From positions 187,477,948 through 187,541,947 of the forward strand of contig NC_134082.1 in the NCBI RefSeq assembly GCF_000715075.1: a stretch of 64,000 bases of DNA. The letters run 5' to 3'. The notes below the pieces were generated by a model that had not been told where the DNA came from, did no database searches, and worked only from the letters and a program-made list of their open reading frames with translations. Source of the DNA: Nicotiana tabacum. Lineage: Eukaryota; Streptophyta; Magnoliopsida; Solanales; Solanaceae. Below, piece after piece: positions 25,301 to 36,121 of this stretch (position 1 is its first letter; each line of letters begins with the position of its first letter). A program made the position numbers and the translations under genes.

Positions 25301-26121
25301 TTTATTTTAAACTAGTATTTAATATGTTATTTTTAAGTATATAAAGATTGATTTTATATTTATAGACAAAAATAAAAAAAATGTAGTCATTTTAGGATAT
25401 TCATAAAATAAGGGAGGATTTTGCTAAAAAATAAATAATATAAACAATACAAAAAAAATTGCAGGGTCCTCCAATCATATTTATTTTTTTAAAATACTTA
25501 GATTCTGGGATGAGTCGTTTAGTAAATTTCACGGTCCTACCAAAAAGTATAACAACGCATAGTCTTTAGGCGCGTATTTAATAAGGGTATTTTCTTAAAC
25601 ATGGGTGTGCATTTATGTAACCCAAATCCCAATCTTGGCGGAGTCAAAATGCGTCAACAAATCACATGTACACTGGTTATGACGTGGTTCGAGATGCGTT
25701 TTCACGACGTTGCAATTCTTGTATAAAATAATAATAATAATAATAATAATAATGATAAAAGCGGGTCAAAGTCAAATTTGCATATAAGTCCTTAATTGTT
25801 AAGAAAAAAATCAGATAAATAAGCCAAATATAATAGTTGAGCGACCGTGCTAGAACCACGGAATTTGGGAATGCCTAACACCTTCTCCCGGGTTAACAGA
25901 ATTCCTTATCCGGATTTCTGATTTGCGGACTGTTAAACAGAGTCATTCTTTTTCTCGATTCGGCATTCAACCGGTGACTTGGGACACCATAAATCTCCCA
26001 AGTGGCGACTCTGAAATAAATAAACAAATCCCGTTTCGATTGTCCTTTAATTGGAAAAAACTCCCTTCCGTGCTCCCCCCCCCCCCCCACGGGCGGTGTT
26101 GGCGAAAAAAGAGGTGTGACA
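22326..26121 (+). repeat. Tat-family LTR copy B (3' LTR of a plus-strand element)
   Basis: 3,796 bp, starting TGTAAGCACGTG and ending GGTGTGACA. Inverted relative to copy A. A GC-rich tract (about 22900-23640) follows the U3-like part; ORFs at 23020-23298 and 23138-23482 are overlapping Ser/Ala/Leu-rich products of that tract and are unlikely to be genes. Near the end there are an (aat)n microsatellite (about 25726-25752) and a C run near 26077-26088. It joins directly to mid-gag of a copia element at 26122. Confidence 0.9.
25726..25752. repeat. AAT trinucleotide microsatellite
   Basis: About nine repeats of the trinucleotide inside LTR copy B. The sister LTRs have only two to four units at the same place, so this array expanded in this copy. 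Confidence 0.8.
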
Positions 26122-26124
26122 GCG

Positions 26125-29100
26125 AAGTTGTTTCATTTATGGAGGGACTTTAAGAACTAGTTGAAACATAAGCGCAAGGAGATGAAACTCGAAAATCTCA
26201 TCGTTCGATTGAGGATCGAAGAGGAATAAAGCTGCAGAAAAGAAGACACGTGGAAACTCAATAATTATGTGAGCAAATATTGTTGAGACTGCTCCAACTA
26301 ATCCGAAAAAGAGAAGGAAGTCTTCTAGACCAAAGAACTATCACAGCAAGAAGAAATTCAAGGGAAACTGCCACAACTGTGGAAAACTTGGACGCAAAGC
26401 TGCAGAATGTCGTGTTCCAAAAAAAGAGAAGAAAAAGGGTCAAGCAAATATGGTCGAAACATATAATGATGTTGATGACTTGTGCGCTATGTTGTATGAA
26501 TGCAACTTAGTAGAAAATCCTAAGGAGTGGTGGATTGATCTGGAGCCACCAGCCATGTTTGTGTTGTTAAAGAAATATTTGCTTCATATGCTCCCGCTGG
26601 ACCCGACGAGACCACTTTTATGGGAAATTCTACAACAGCCAAAATTGAAGGTTATAGAAAGATATTTCTAAAGATGACCACTAGCAATGTGGTGACTCTG
26701 AATAACGTTTGTCATCAGGGGCGGATTTATAGGTAAATTTATGGGGCACGTGAACTCATGGTCTCTCCATCAAATTACGTATTTTATGTATATATTTTTT
26801 AAAACTAGTATATATTATCTGCTAGCACCCATCAAAGAAACTAAATGGTACACTTTGTTGAATTTTGAGTTATTTACCTAGAGGAGCAGAGATCAAATTC
26901 CACTTCATACTTCTTTTTTTTCCTTTTTTTAGTGGTGCACCCATGTTATAAAAATTTTAGATCCGCCTCTGTTTGTCATGTTCCTGAAATAAGGAAGAAT
27001 TTAGTTTCTTTTTCACTTCTCGTCAAAAATGGGTTTAAGTGTGTTTTTGTTTCAAACAAAGTTGTAATAAGTAAGAACAAGATGTACTTGGAAAATGTTA
27101 CCGTATCGAGGGCCTTTTCAAATTGAGTGTAATGGTTGTTGACAATAATAAAATTTCAGCTTCTTCTTACTTACTTGAGTCAACTGATTTATGGCATTTA
27201 CGTTTGGGACATGTCAATTATAAAACATTGCGAAAAATGATTAATTTGGAAGTATTGGCTAAGTTTGAATGCTACAAATCAAAATTTCAAATATGTGTGG
27301 AATTTAAGTATTTTAAACATCCTTATAAGTCAGTTGAAAAGAATTCAAATCCTTTAGATTTAATTCACACAGATATTTATGACATGAAGTCAATACTATC
27401 TTTCGGTGGAAAGAAGTATTTCATAAATTTTATTGACAATAGTACTCGATATTGCTATGTTTACGTACTTAATAGTAAAGAAGAAGCAATCATTCATTCA
27501 AGCAATACAAAAATGAAGTTAAAACGCAACTTAACAAGAAAATCAAAATGATAAGAAGTGATAGGTGGTGGTGAATACGAATCTCCTTTTTAATAAATAT
27601 GTTTAGAATATGGAATTATTCATCAAACACCGACCCTTTATACGCCCGAATTTAATGGGATTGCAGAAAGAAAGAATCGATCATTAAAGGAGATGATGAC
27701 CCTTTTGTTGATAAGTTCTGGTTTGCCACAGAACTTGTGGGGGGAGGCCATTCTTACTGCTAACCGGATACTAAACCGAGTACCCTATAGAAAAACGCAA
27801 TCCATTCCATATAAAAAATGGAAAGGAAGAAAACCCAACTTAAATTATTTTAAGTGTGGGGGTGTTTGGTAAAAGTGGAAGTTCCTAAACCCAAAAGGGC
27901 AAAGATAGGACCAAAAACTGTTGATTGTGTTTTCATAGGATATGCAACCAATAGTAAAGCATATCGATTTCTGGTTCATAAATGAGAAAATACTAACAGT
28001 CATAATAATACAGTTAAAATCAGATAATGGTGAATGCTTCGAAAATATATATCCGTATAAAAAAGAATGTGAGTCGATTGGTGAAGGATCTAAACGACCT
28101 CATGAAGAAACAAAATAAAGTACGTATAATCAGGAGAATCCAAGACGTAGTTAAAGTCAAAGAACGTAGACTTCATTGGGAGTAGATTTTGTGACTTTCT
28201 TATTAAAAAATGAGCCTTGAACATTTAAAGAATATATGTCTTCTTACGAGTCATTATTTTGAAAAAAGCAGTCAATAGTGAAAATAAATCCACACTGAAC
28301 AATCATACATGAGAATTGGTTGTTCTTTCTCTAGGCAATAAACCATTGGGTTCTTAATGGATTTTAAGAGAAAACGAAAAATAATAGTACTACTGACAAA
28401 TATAAGGCAAGATTTGTGGTCAAAAAGTATAGACAACGAGAAGGTCTTGACTATTATGATAATACTCTCCAGTTACAAGAAACTACGTCCATACGAACGT
28501 TAGTAACATTAGCTGTGATATACAGTCTTGAAAATCATCAAATGGACATTAAAACGGCCTTCTTAAATGAAGATTTAGAGGAATAAATTTATGTGGAATA
28601 ACATGAAGGGTTTGTGGTTCCAGGTAAAGAAAAGTAGGTATGTAGACTTATTAAGTCGCTTTACGAACCAAAACAAGCACCTAAATAATGGCATGCTAAA
28701 TTTGACCAAACAATGTTGTCAAATAGTTTTAAGATAAATGAATGTCATAAATATGTGTACATTAAAGATGTTTCAAATCACATAGTCATTTTGCTTATAT
28801 GTGGATGATATGTTGATAATAAATAATGACATTGCCAACATAAATGAGACTAAACGTATGTTAACTAGCAAGTTTGATATGAAAGACTTGGGAGTTGCCG
28901 GTTTAATTCTGGGTATTAAGATCCATAAAACTCCTCACTGTCTGGCATTATCGCAATCTCACTACATTAAAAAAGTACTTGATAAATTCAAGAACTTAGA
29001 TTTTAAAGTTGCAACGACTCCAATTGACGTGAATCTTGCATTTGCAAAGACTAAAGGCCAAAGCATATCACAATTGGATTATGCTCGTGTGTTGGGATAT

Positions 29101-29700
29101 TTAATGTATATCATGAATTGTACTTGACCAGATATTGTTTATTCTATACGTAAATTGAATCGATACACGTGTAATCCAGGTCAATCTCATTGGATGGCAA
29201 TGAAACGAGTTTTGGGATATTTAAAACATACCTAAGACTTTACTTTGTACTATAGTAATTATCCTGTGGTGATTGAGGGATATTGCGATGCGAATTGGAT
29301 CACCGGTTCAACGAATTCTAAATCCACAAGTGGATATGTATTTATTATTGGTGGAGGAGTGGTATCTTGGAAGTCATCCAAACAAACATGTATTACTCGC
29401 TCTACAATGGAGGCTGAGTTCACAGCCTTAGATAAAGCCGGTGAAGAAGCTGAACAACTCCGAAATTTCTTGGAAGATATTCCATTTTGGCCCAAATCGT
29501 TGGCACCAATATACATACATTGCGATAGTCAAGATGCAATTGAAAGGGCTGGGAGCGTTATATATCACAGTTAATCTCGTCATATATGACGAAGACATAA
29601 AACCGTTAGGCAGCTACTCTATAGGAGGATTATCACAATTAACTATGTAAAGTCAAGCAATAATGTGTTGGATCTGCTCACAAAAGGCCTAACTAGAGAG
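26125..29700 (+). pseudogene. Decayed Ty1/copia gag-pol
   Basis: Copia order is recognisable across several frames. Gag C-terminus with a knuckle CHNCGKLGRKAAEC (about 26372-26413), in which the zinc-binding His reads Arg. A protease start WWID (about 26529) followed by a frameshift. A pre-integrase block DLWHLRLGHVNYKTLRKMI (about 27190). An integrase core (LIHTDIYD...FINFIDNSTRYCYVYVL, about 27360-27470, then broken). RT beginning near 28400 (QMDIKTAFLNEDLEE about 28540, VDDMLI at 28801). RNase H (GYCDANW about 29279, [10 protein letters not shown] about 29403). Stops and shifts occur throughout the second half of integrase and RT. No product is expected. The copia sublineage was not resolved. 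Confidence 0.85.
26716..26971. mobile_element. hAT-type MITE, 256 bp
   Basis: Terminal inverted repeats CAGGGGCGGAT and ATCCGCCTCTG, flanked by a perfect 8-bp duplication TTTGTCAT at 26708-26715 and 26972-26979. An 8-bp duplication is the hAT hallmark. It splits the copia codons for the conserved NNVCHVPE motif. There is no coding capacity. The right terminus has one mismatch to the left. Confidence 0.9.
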
Positions 29701-30213
29701 GTAGTTAAAAGATCATCAAGGGGAATGGGATTATGGCCGAGGACAAGTCATTGTGGCGGTAACTCTACCTAGAAGACTGGAGATCCAAGATCTAGGTTCA
29801 AGGAAATCAAACAAAGTCATTAATGACAGTTAAACATAGTCAACTAAAATTTTGGTCCATTTCTCACGATGAGACAATGTTTAGTATCAAGGATATATCA
29901 TTAAAGTTTTTTAATAGTTTTTAAATTTGATACGGGGTATATCAAATAGTGTATCTACGGGATGACACGTTTAGGAATCACCTATATAAGTGTGAAGTAT
30001 TAGCCGCTTCAAGGAGAATATTGCAAGGCAGTTTTCTATGCACTTATGAAACCAGGCGATGTTCATGGCTGAAAAGAACACAACAATGAGAACCAAATAC
30101 GGTTAAGGGTTTATTGTGTGACTTATGGTTGTCTAGATATACACCAAAGTTCGACTGTATCAAATCTACTGATTAATCGAGTATATCCGACATAAGTTCA
30201 CTGCGGAAAGTTC
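29701..30213 (+). other. 3' non-coding region of the old copia element
   Basis: No ORF of note. It continues after the solo LTR at 31021-31129, whose last bases 'catgtggggat' serve as the PPT. Confidence 0.5.
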
Positions 30214-31020
30214 TGTTAGTATTCTGTATTTCAAAAATATATTCAAAAATCAGTAGCAATGAAAAAATTAGAAATGTAGAAGAACAGAATTAATCTGAGC
30301 CCACTGAATTCACAATGTTTTCTTAAGAAACTTAATCCCTTCCTAGTACTCGAGGTTTAGGATTATTTCCTCCTATGATAGAATGGGTTACCTTCACTAG
30401 TGTAGCGGTACTTCAAACCCCAGTGACCAAAGAACTCAAAGAACAGTAGTAAATCACATTTACTGCTTTCTTTCTGTTAACAAAAATACAGATGGAAGAA
30501 GGAGAAATCAGAATTTTCGTAAGGAAAATCTGAGGGAGAGTACGTTGGGTAATACATTTTGAGTTGCAACTCTTCATGTAAGGCTGCAACTCAAAATGAT
30601 TTTTTTTTTTATAAAAAAGCTATTTATGCAAACCGCCAAATTCAAATTATAACGGGAAAAATAAAAATGGAGAAAAAATTAAATTACCGTTGCAGAAACG
30701 GTCTAATTTGGATTAAATAATATTATGTTAATATTAACAAATAAATTTGGTCCAAAAAATAAATAAATCAAATCATTTGACCAAATCCAAATCAAGCCCA
30801 AGCCGAAACGAGCGACGATGACGACGACGCGATGCTTGCCTTCTTCTCAGCTCTTTAAGAGCTAGAAGAAGTGCAATTGTATATATACCCATTAAAACTC
30901 TTTTCCTCCTCTAATATGGGACAATGTCCCTTTGTCAAAGAGGAAAATTTAAAATTTTCATGTTTCCTTCCATTTCCCATTCATTCTATTTTTAAGCTCT
31001 ACCAAGCTTAAAACCCAACA
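30214..31020 (-). repeat. Solo LTR of the same copia family, inverted
   Basis: 807 bp, reading on the minus strand from TGTTGGGTTTTAAGC to ATACTAACA. It is flanked by a perfect 5-bp duplication AGTTC (30209-30213 and 31021-31025). No internal sequence remains, so it arose by LTR-LTR recombination after insertion. It is the inverted counterpart of the 3' LTR at 31130-31886, only 109 bp away. Confidence 0.92.
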
Positions 31021-31118
31021 AGTTCAAAGCGAAATCTACTTGTCCAGCTGCGATTAATCCTCGTTTGTAAATCACATAGTTTTACATGCATATTTCAGTG
31101 ATATAACCATTCCCCATT

Positions 31119-31129
31119 CATGTGGGGAT
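31119..31129 (+). other. Polypurine tract of the old copia element
   Basis: CATGTGGGGAT immediately before the TGTTGGG start of the 3' LTR, at the expected position for plus-strand priming. It is partly decayed. Confidence 0.55.
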
Positions 31130-31886
31130 TGTTGGGTTTAAGTTTGTTAGAGCTTAAAATAGAGTGAATGGGAAAGGGAAAATGAAAATTTAAATTTCCT
31201 CTCTTTGACAAAGTGACTCCCATATTGGAGGAGGAAAAGAGTTTTGATGGGTATATATACAATTGCACTTCTTCTAGCTCTTAAAGAGTTGGGAAGAAGG
31301 CAAGCCTAGCGTCGTCGTCGTCGTCGTCGTCGTCGTCGCTCTGTCGGCTCGGCTTCGGTTATTTATTTGTTAATATTAAGATTAACGTAATATTAATTTA
31401 ATTCAAATTGCCTTTTTTGTAACAGTAAATTGCTTTTCCAAAGTTTAGAATTTCCCGTTAGAATTTAAATTTGGCGGGATGTCTTAAATAAAACAATCAT
31501 TTTGAGTTGCAGCCTTACTTGAATAGTTGCAACTCGTTAGTATTATCCAATGTTTTGGCTATAAATACATGATTTTTCCCTCAGATTTTCCTTGCGAAAA
31601 TTCTGATTTCTCCTCCTTCCTTCTGCGTTGTTTTAATAGAGTGTGATTTGCTATCGATCTTTGAGTTCGTTGGTCACTGGAGTTTGAAGTACCGTTGCAC
31701 CAGTGAGGGTAATCCATTCTATTATGGGAGAACATAATCCTAAACCTCGGGTACTAGGAGGGAATTAAGTTCTTTAAGGAAACACTGTGAATTCAGTGGA
31801 CTCAAATTAATTTATGTTCTTCTACATTTTTTATTTTTACATTGCTACTGGTTTTTGAATATATTTTCGAATACAGATTACTAACA
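31130..31886 (+). repeat. 3' LTR of the old copia element
   Basis: 757 bp, TGTTGGGTTTAAG...TACTAACA. There is no matching 5-bp duplication downstream that I could pair, as expected since the partner flank is out of the window. It carries a GTC/CGT trinucleotide expansion. Confidence 0.85.
31308..31339. repeat. CGT trinucleotide microsatellite in the copia LTR
   Basis: About ten repeats. The inverted solo LTR has only a few interrupted units at the same position (about 30816-30831), so the array grew after the copies separated. Confidence 0.85.
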
Positions 31887-33541
31887 ATACGTTACATCAC
31901 AGTACTAACAAATCTCAATGTTAAAAACAAAACATTCTTAAATTGGAAAGTATTTCGGTTAGCCTGAATTTTTACGACTTAGCTTATAGAAACAAAGTGA
32001 TGTCTTGTCTGATATTATGATTATTTATTGTAGACTCGTGTACTCTCCATTGCTCCAAATAACCATTCTAGTTTAGTATTGTCTCTTGGAACTAAAAACT
32101 GGATCTTGAATTCCAAACATTATGCCGTTTGAATTGAATTGAGTTTAATTTTTTCCCTCTGGAACCAATATTTTGGATTTTGAGAAGAAACACGGTGTTA
32201 AATATTCTTATTTTAAATCAGAATATCTTCTTTTTTTCATTTCTAGAAAATATCCGGCCGCTAATTTGGAGTTGGATACTCAATTTTTTTTATAATCAAA
32301 CATCTGTATAATAGCTTCATTTGTTCCGATATATTTTAATTTTTATAGTGAATGTTTGTTATACACCTATAACAACATTTGATGTTTAAATATTTTTTGG
32401 CTGTTATATATAAAACTTATTCAAAAATCAATTATTTTTCTTTTTTTAATGTTACGCATAAAAGATAAAAAAAAATCTTCAAATTTAAAATCTCAGAAGA
32501 TATGCATATTTCACTAGGTATATATTGAAGAAAGTTAATACATTATTAATAAATTCATAACTAAATATACACATATTTAAACGCTAAGGCACATATTTTA
32601 AAACTATTAGAAAAATATATCCTTTGAAGATTGGTGGAATAACTTTATAATTGTAGTTGTTTCATAGATTTTATTTTCTTACTACCGATATAACACTTGA
32701 ATTAGCGAAGATTCGTGTCTAAATTTTTAGTAAAAAGATATTCAATGGAACATATATCATGTGCATATCTTCAAATAGTATATTTTATGCAAGATAGAAG
32801 CTTTATTCAATGAAAAAGATTGTGTGCATATTTTTAGAATTATTATTAGTAATCTTAAAGATTCTATATAGATGTTATACAAGGATAAGTTTACAAAAAA
32901 TGTTCTTTCTGCTATAAATATGAATATTGCCGTTATAGATAAAAAGCTATTATAAAAGTAAAATATAACTTAAAAATTGATTTTAAAAATAATTTGACTT
33001 TTATAGTAAATGATTGTTATATAAGGATGCTAAGGTCGTATTAACTATGAGATCATGGACGTCTTTTTCACTATAATTAGGCGCATACCAAACCAACGAC
33101 CTAAACAAGAGTGTGTGCGTGGGGGAAAGGAGATGATAAGAAGTAGACAAATATATTGATATGATGGAGTGCTTTATCTACTAGGAGAACCAATATAATG
33201 ATTGATTCAATTATATTGTTTATGAAAGCTAAAGGAGAGACACGGGCTACTAATAAGGAAGCTGGAGTATAATCCTTACCCTATTCAGGATAACAATGAA
33301 AATAAATTCAACCTCAAGAATTCACCAATATCTTGATCCTTATTCGTTTTAACGTAACCCCTTGCACATTGAGAGTAACGTTAAAATTTATGTACATAGG
33401 AAATGACTTATTGCTGATTTCAAAATGACACATTGCTGCTCGAAGGTGAAGAATTCATGAGCTTATAATTTGGTCTATCACTTATATTTATGCTCCTTCA
33501 TTCTTCTGAATGTTATCTAATTAAATTTAAGAGTTATCACG
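31887..33541. other. Intergenic stretch without recognisable genes
   Basis: AT-rich. About 32285-33055 has weakly inverted ends ('tttatagtgaatgtttgttatac' against 'tttatagtaaatgattgttatat' on the opposite side of an AT-rich core), which resembles an old, decayed MITE; ends and target duplication could not be fixed. Nothing else is supportable. Confidence 0.4.
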
Positions 33542-33758
33542 TACTTCCTACATTCATTTTAAATTATTTATAACCTTTTTAACATGTTCTAAAAATAAAT
33601 AATTTTTTAAGAAATTAACAAAGTATTAAATTTTTTCCACAATTACCCTTGTATAGTAAATGGTTGAACGAATTTTAAGGAGAGATAAAGAATCTTTCAG
33701 TAAAATACTCACTTAATTAATGTTTTAAAGTAATATTAAAAATAAAATGGAGGGAGTA
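33542..33758. mobile_element. Stowaway-like MITE
   Basis: About 217 bp with inverted ends 'tacttcctacattcatttta' and 'aataaaatggagggagta', both bounded by TA. The 'ctccctcc' terminus and TA target fit Tc1/mariner-derived Stowaway MITEs. No coding sequence. Confidence 0.6.
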
Positions 33759-34294
33759 ATTTCTTAAAATTCTAAAAGGCTTTATTCTGGAAGTTGTGGT
33801 CAGTATTACCTAATTTCCTCAGTTATTTCAAATCCAAATATCGTTTTTCCATAAATAGGTTAACTGTTGCTAGGAGTAAATCCGATCCAAACATTAATCA
33901 TAAACATATGGAATAATATCTTTGCACTTATCCAATGACCTTTCCGTTTTTTGAATATTGATTATCAGCTTTTGTCCTGGAGCATAAATATAGATGATTG
34001 TGCACATAATTGTCCAAAGTTACTCTAATTATATGAGAAAGTAACTAGTAAAAATGCTGCATGATACATTGCTTTGTTAAACATAGCGTCATTCTAACCA
34101 TTTGTTCTTAACCATTCAAAAAAGAAAGAAAAAAAGTGATCTGGTTAAGTGGGTCAGACTCAGAGACGGCTGAGACCAATCTAACATAGAAAAATGTGGC
34201 TGGCTGGCTTCTGATCTCAAGATCGAACATATAAGAAAGGAATATGACTTGTAAATTAGCTCAGGATGATGTGCTCAAATGTTGCAGAGCCTTA
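33759..34294. other. Intergenic, nothing recognised
   Basis: AT-rich single-copy-looking sequence. No ORF, RNA gene or clear repeat was seen. Confidence 0.4.
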
Positions 34295-34929
34295 CACTAC
34301 TAGAAATACGGTAAATACCGATCAACTTTGGTCGGTTATGGTCAATTACCGATCAAAACACGGCCAAATACGCTTGGACGGTATTTTAATGGTTGTTTTA
34401 ATATATCGACCAAAATTGGTCGGAAATTACCGACCAACATTGGTCGGAAATTACCGACCAACATTGGTCGGTCAATTAAATTCAAAAAAAAAAATTGCAA
34501 AAAAAACCGACCAAAGTTGGTCAGTATTTTAATTATGTAATCAAAAGATAGATTCACCATCTGGGAATCAAACCGGGGTGTGTACTGTGGCAGGATACTA
34601 TTCTACCACTAGACCATTGGTGCATTTTGTTTTAAGATTGTCTTTTTTTTATTTATTTATACTCTTTAATTGTATATCGCGCGAAAATAACCGACCAAAG
34701 TTGGTCGATTTTATTAAAAAATAAAATTATCAACCAAAGTTGGTCGGTTTTTTAAAATGATCGGCCGAATTGGTCGGTTTTTTTAATATTAATATTTATT
34801 TATTTTAATTGCAAAAACCGACCAAAGTTGGTCGGTTTCGTAAAAAAAAATTAAAAATTAAAATATTTTGAAAAACTGACCAAAGTTGGTCGGTTTTCTT
34901 GGTCGATTTTTGCCAAATTTCTAGTAGTG
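34295..34929. mobile_element. Non-autonomous CACTA (En/Spm-type) element
   Basis: 635 bp with perfect 13-bp terminal inverted repeats CACTACTAGAAAT / ATTTCTAGTAGTG. The interior holds about ten copies of a palindromic motif of type 'ccgaccaaagttggtcgg'. Dense subterminal repeats are typical transposase-binding sites in CACTA elements (family knowledge). No transposase. The expected 3-bp target duplication is not intact (tta against aat). A tRNA-Gly-like sequence lies inside. Confidence 0.88.
34553..34623 (-). tRNA. tRNA-Gly(GCC)-like sequence, probably a pseudogene
   Basis: 71 nt on the minus strand match the layout of a plant tRNA-Gly: start GCACCAATGG, a D-arm region TCTAGTGGTAGAA, anticodon loop CTGCCAC (anticodon GCC at about nt 33-35), a T-arm region GGTTTGATTCC, and a 3' end ATGGTGAA in place of the usual CTGGTGCA. 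The acceptor stem has mismatches at the first and seventh pairs and the anticodon stem has one mismatch and one wobble pair. The internal A-box (TGGTCTAGTGG) looks intact and the B-box has one change, so RNA polymerase III transcription is conceivable. It lies inside a CACTA element, which suggests capture. A folding tRNA search would settle how tRNA-like it still is. Confidence 0.75.
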
Positions 34930-35707
34930 AATTACATGGTTCCAGAAAAAGTTATAGAATTTTTTTTTTGTAAATACCTAATAAGTGACGTAGTTACACA
35001 AAAAAAATTACTCCATCAATGTATATAACTTAAGCGCTTTATATCAAAAGATCAATAAGAGTATATCACTAAAGATTCAAAAGTTGATGATATAGATCAT
35101 TGGAAGGTACAAGCTTAATTAAGTCCTAGTGCTTTGTCCGAGCTCACTACTCCTAATTTAGAAAGCTCGAGGTGGCTGTCTTTTTGTAGGGTTCGACATA
35201 ACTCCTTTAAATGGTCGATATTAGTAATGGAGGATTTTTGTATATACACATTTCGAACCTTTTCGTCATTGTGTGTATATATATTGAAGGATAGTTTGTT
35301 ATACAAATTGGAAAGTTCGGTGGTGAAAGGCCATTTTTGGTGTCTTTCAAGTCCTTGTCCTTTTATATGTTTAATTTAAAACACATATATTTCTACAATT
35401 AAAATCTGTTTTATTTGAAATTTAAATTTTAAATATATTTGAATAAATAAATGTGTATGTTTGTGAAAGAACATATCTTTTTGAAAAGGTTCAGCGGTTG
35501 CTCTATAAATAGAAGTTCTTCCAACAAAGTGGAGAGAAAAAAAAATTCAAATATATTCTTGGCTTGTTGTATTCTGAAGAAGATTGTTTGTATTTCTCCA
35601 ATTTGTATACGGGCAATATGTTCTTTAAGAAAAGTCGTTCTCACGCCTCAAACCTTATTCAATTTCATTTTCAATTATTATTTTTTCTAATATATATATA
35701 TATATTA
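34930..35707. other. Intergenic; possible promoter-like block
   Basis: No convincing gene. A TATA box 'ctataaataga' (about 35501-35511) followed by A-rich and T-rich sequence looks like the U3/R part of an LTR or a stray promoter, but the ends are not clear. A TA-dinucleotide run precedes 35707. Confidence 0.35.
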
Positions 35708-35978
35708 TGAGAAGCTGAATATAGTAGTTGTAGGTGGAGTAGTTCACGTGTAAACTTGTAGCCAGGCTAGTGACAGCTGGCATAAGTTAATAGTTGTTAG
35801 TTGTGGATTAGTGAGTTAGTTAGAGGTAGTTAGAGTCCAAAACAGTGTATGTGTATATAGGGACCATCAGTTAATGAAACAGTTGAACCTTTCATTTCAA
35901 ACTCCTCTTCTCTCTCACATAGAAGGTTCTCGAAGAGCTGAAGCTCAAACCCTCCCTGGCTTCCCCCATATTTTAGCA
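35708..35978 (+). repeat. 5' LTR of a truncated Ty1/copia element
   Basis: TGAGAAGCTG...TTTTAGCA, about 271 bp, placed by the PBS that follows at once. It includes a TATA-like 'gtgtatataggg' (about 35850). The left end is less certain, since it adjoins a TA repeat and no target duplication could be checked. Confidence 0.65.
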
Positions 35979-35990
35979 TGGCATCAGAGC
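35979..35990 (+). other. Primer binding site of the truncated copia element
   Basis: TGGCATCAGAGC, the initiator tRNA-Met type with one T-to-C change, directly after the LTR. Confidence 0.8.
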
Positions 35991-36121
35991 GTTCGAGTCT
36001 GGATACAAACGCAATTTTATATGTTTTCAATTCTCAGTGAGAAATCATAATCTCTGTGTAACATTTCGATCTCAATTTGTGGTATGAAGTTCTGTTTCTA
36101 CAAATTCATCAATTACAAGCT

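Larger units (their letters stand above)
26122..31886 (+). mobile_element. Old Ty1/copia element, 5' truncated, with nested insertions
   Basis: Plus-strand copia element. It starts abruptly in gag at 26122 because Tat LTR copy B inserted there; the 5' LTR and gag start are displaced beyond the window. Order: gag, protease, integrase, RT, RNase H, 3' non-coding, PPT, 3' LTR (31130-31886). It carries a hAT MITE (26716-26971) and an inverted solo LTR of its own family (30214-31020). Many stops and frameshifts make it one of the oldest layers in the window. Confidence 0.85.

Noticed and set aside
31887..31920. Second possible end of the copia 3' LTR ('agtactaaca' near 31900-31909)
   Set aside because: Alignment to the inverted solo LTR puts the end at 31886; the later motif has no counterpart.
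34266..34560. ORFs across the CACTA element
   Set aside because: They are built from the palindromic 'ttggtcgg' repeats; both strands and several frames are open for that reason.
35115..35306. 63-aa minus-strand ORF with a moderately protein-like composition
   Set aside because: No motif was recognised, the surrounding frame is broken, and it lies in AT-rich intergenic sequence; too weak to call.
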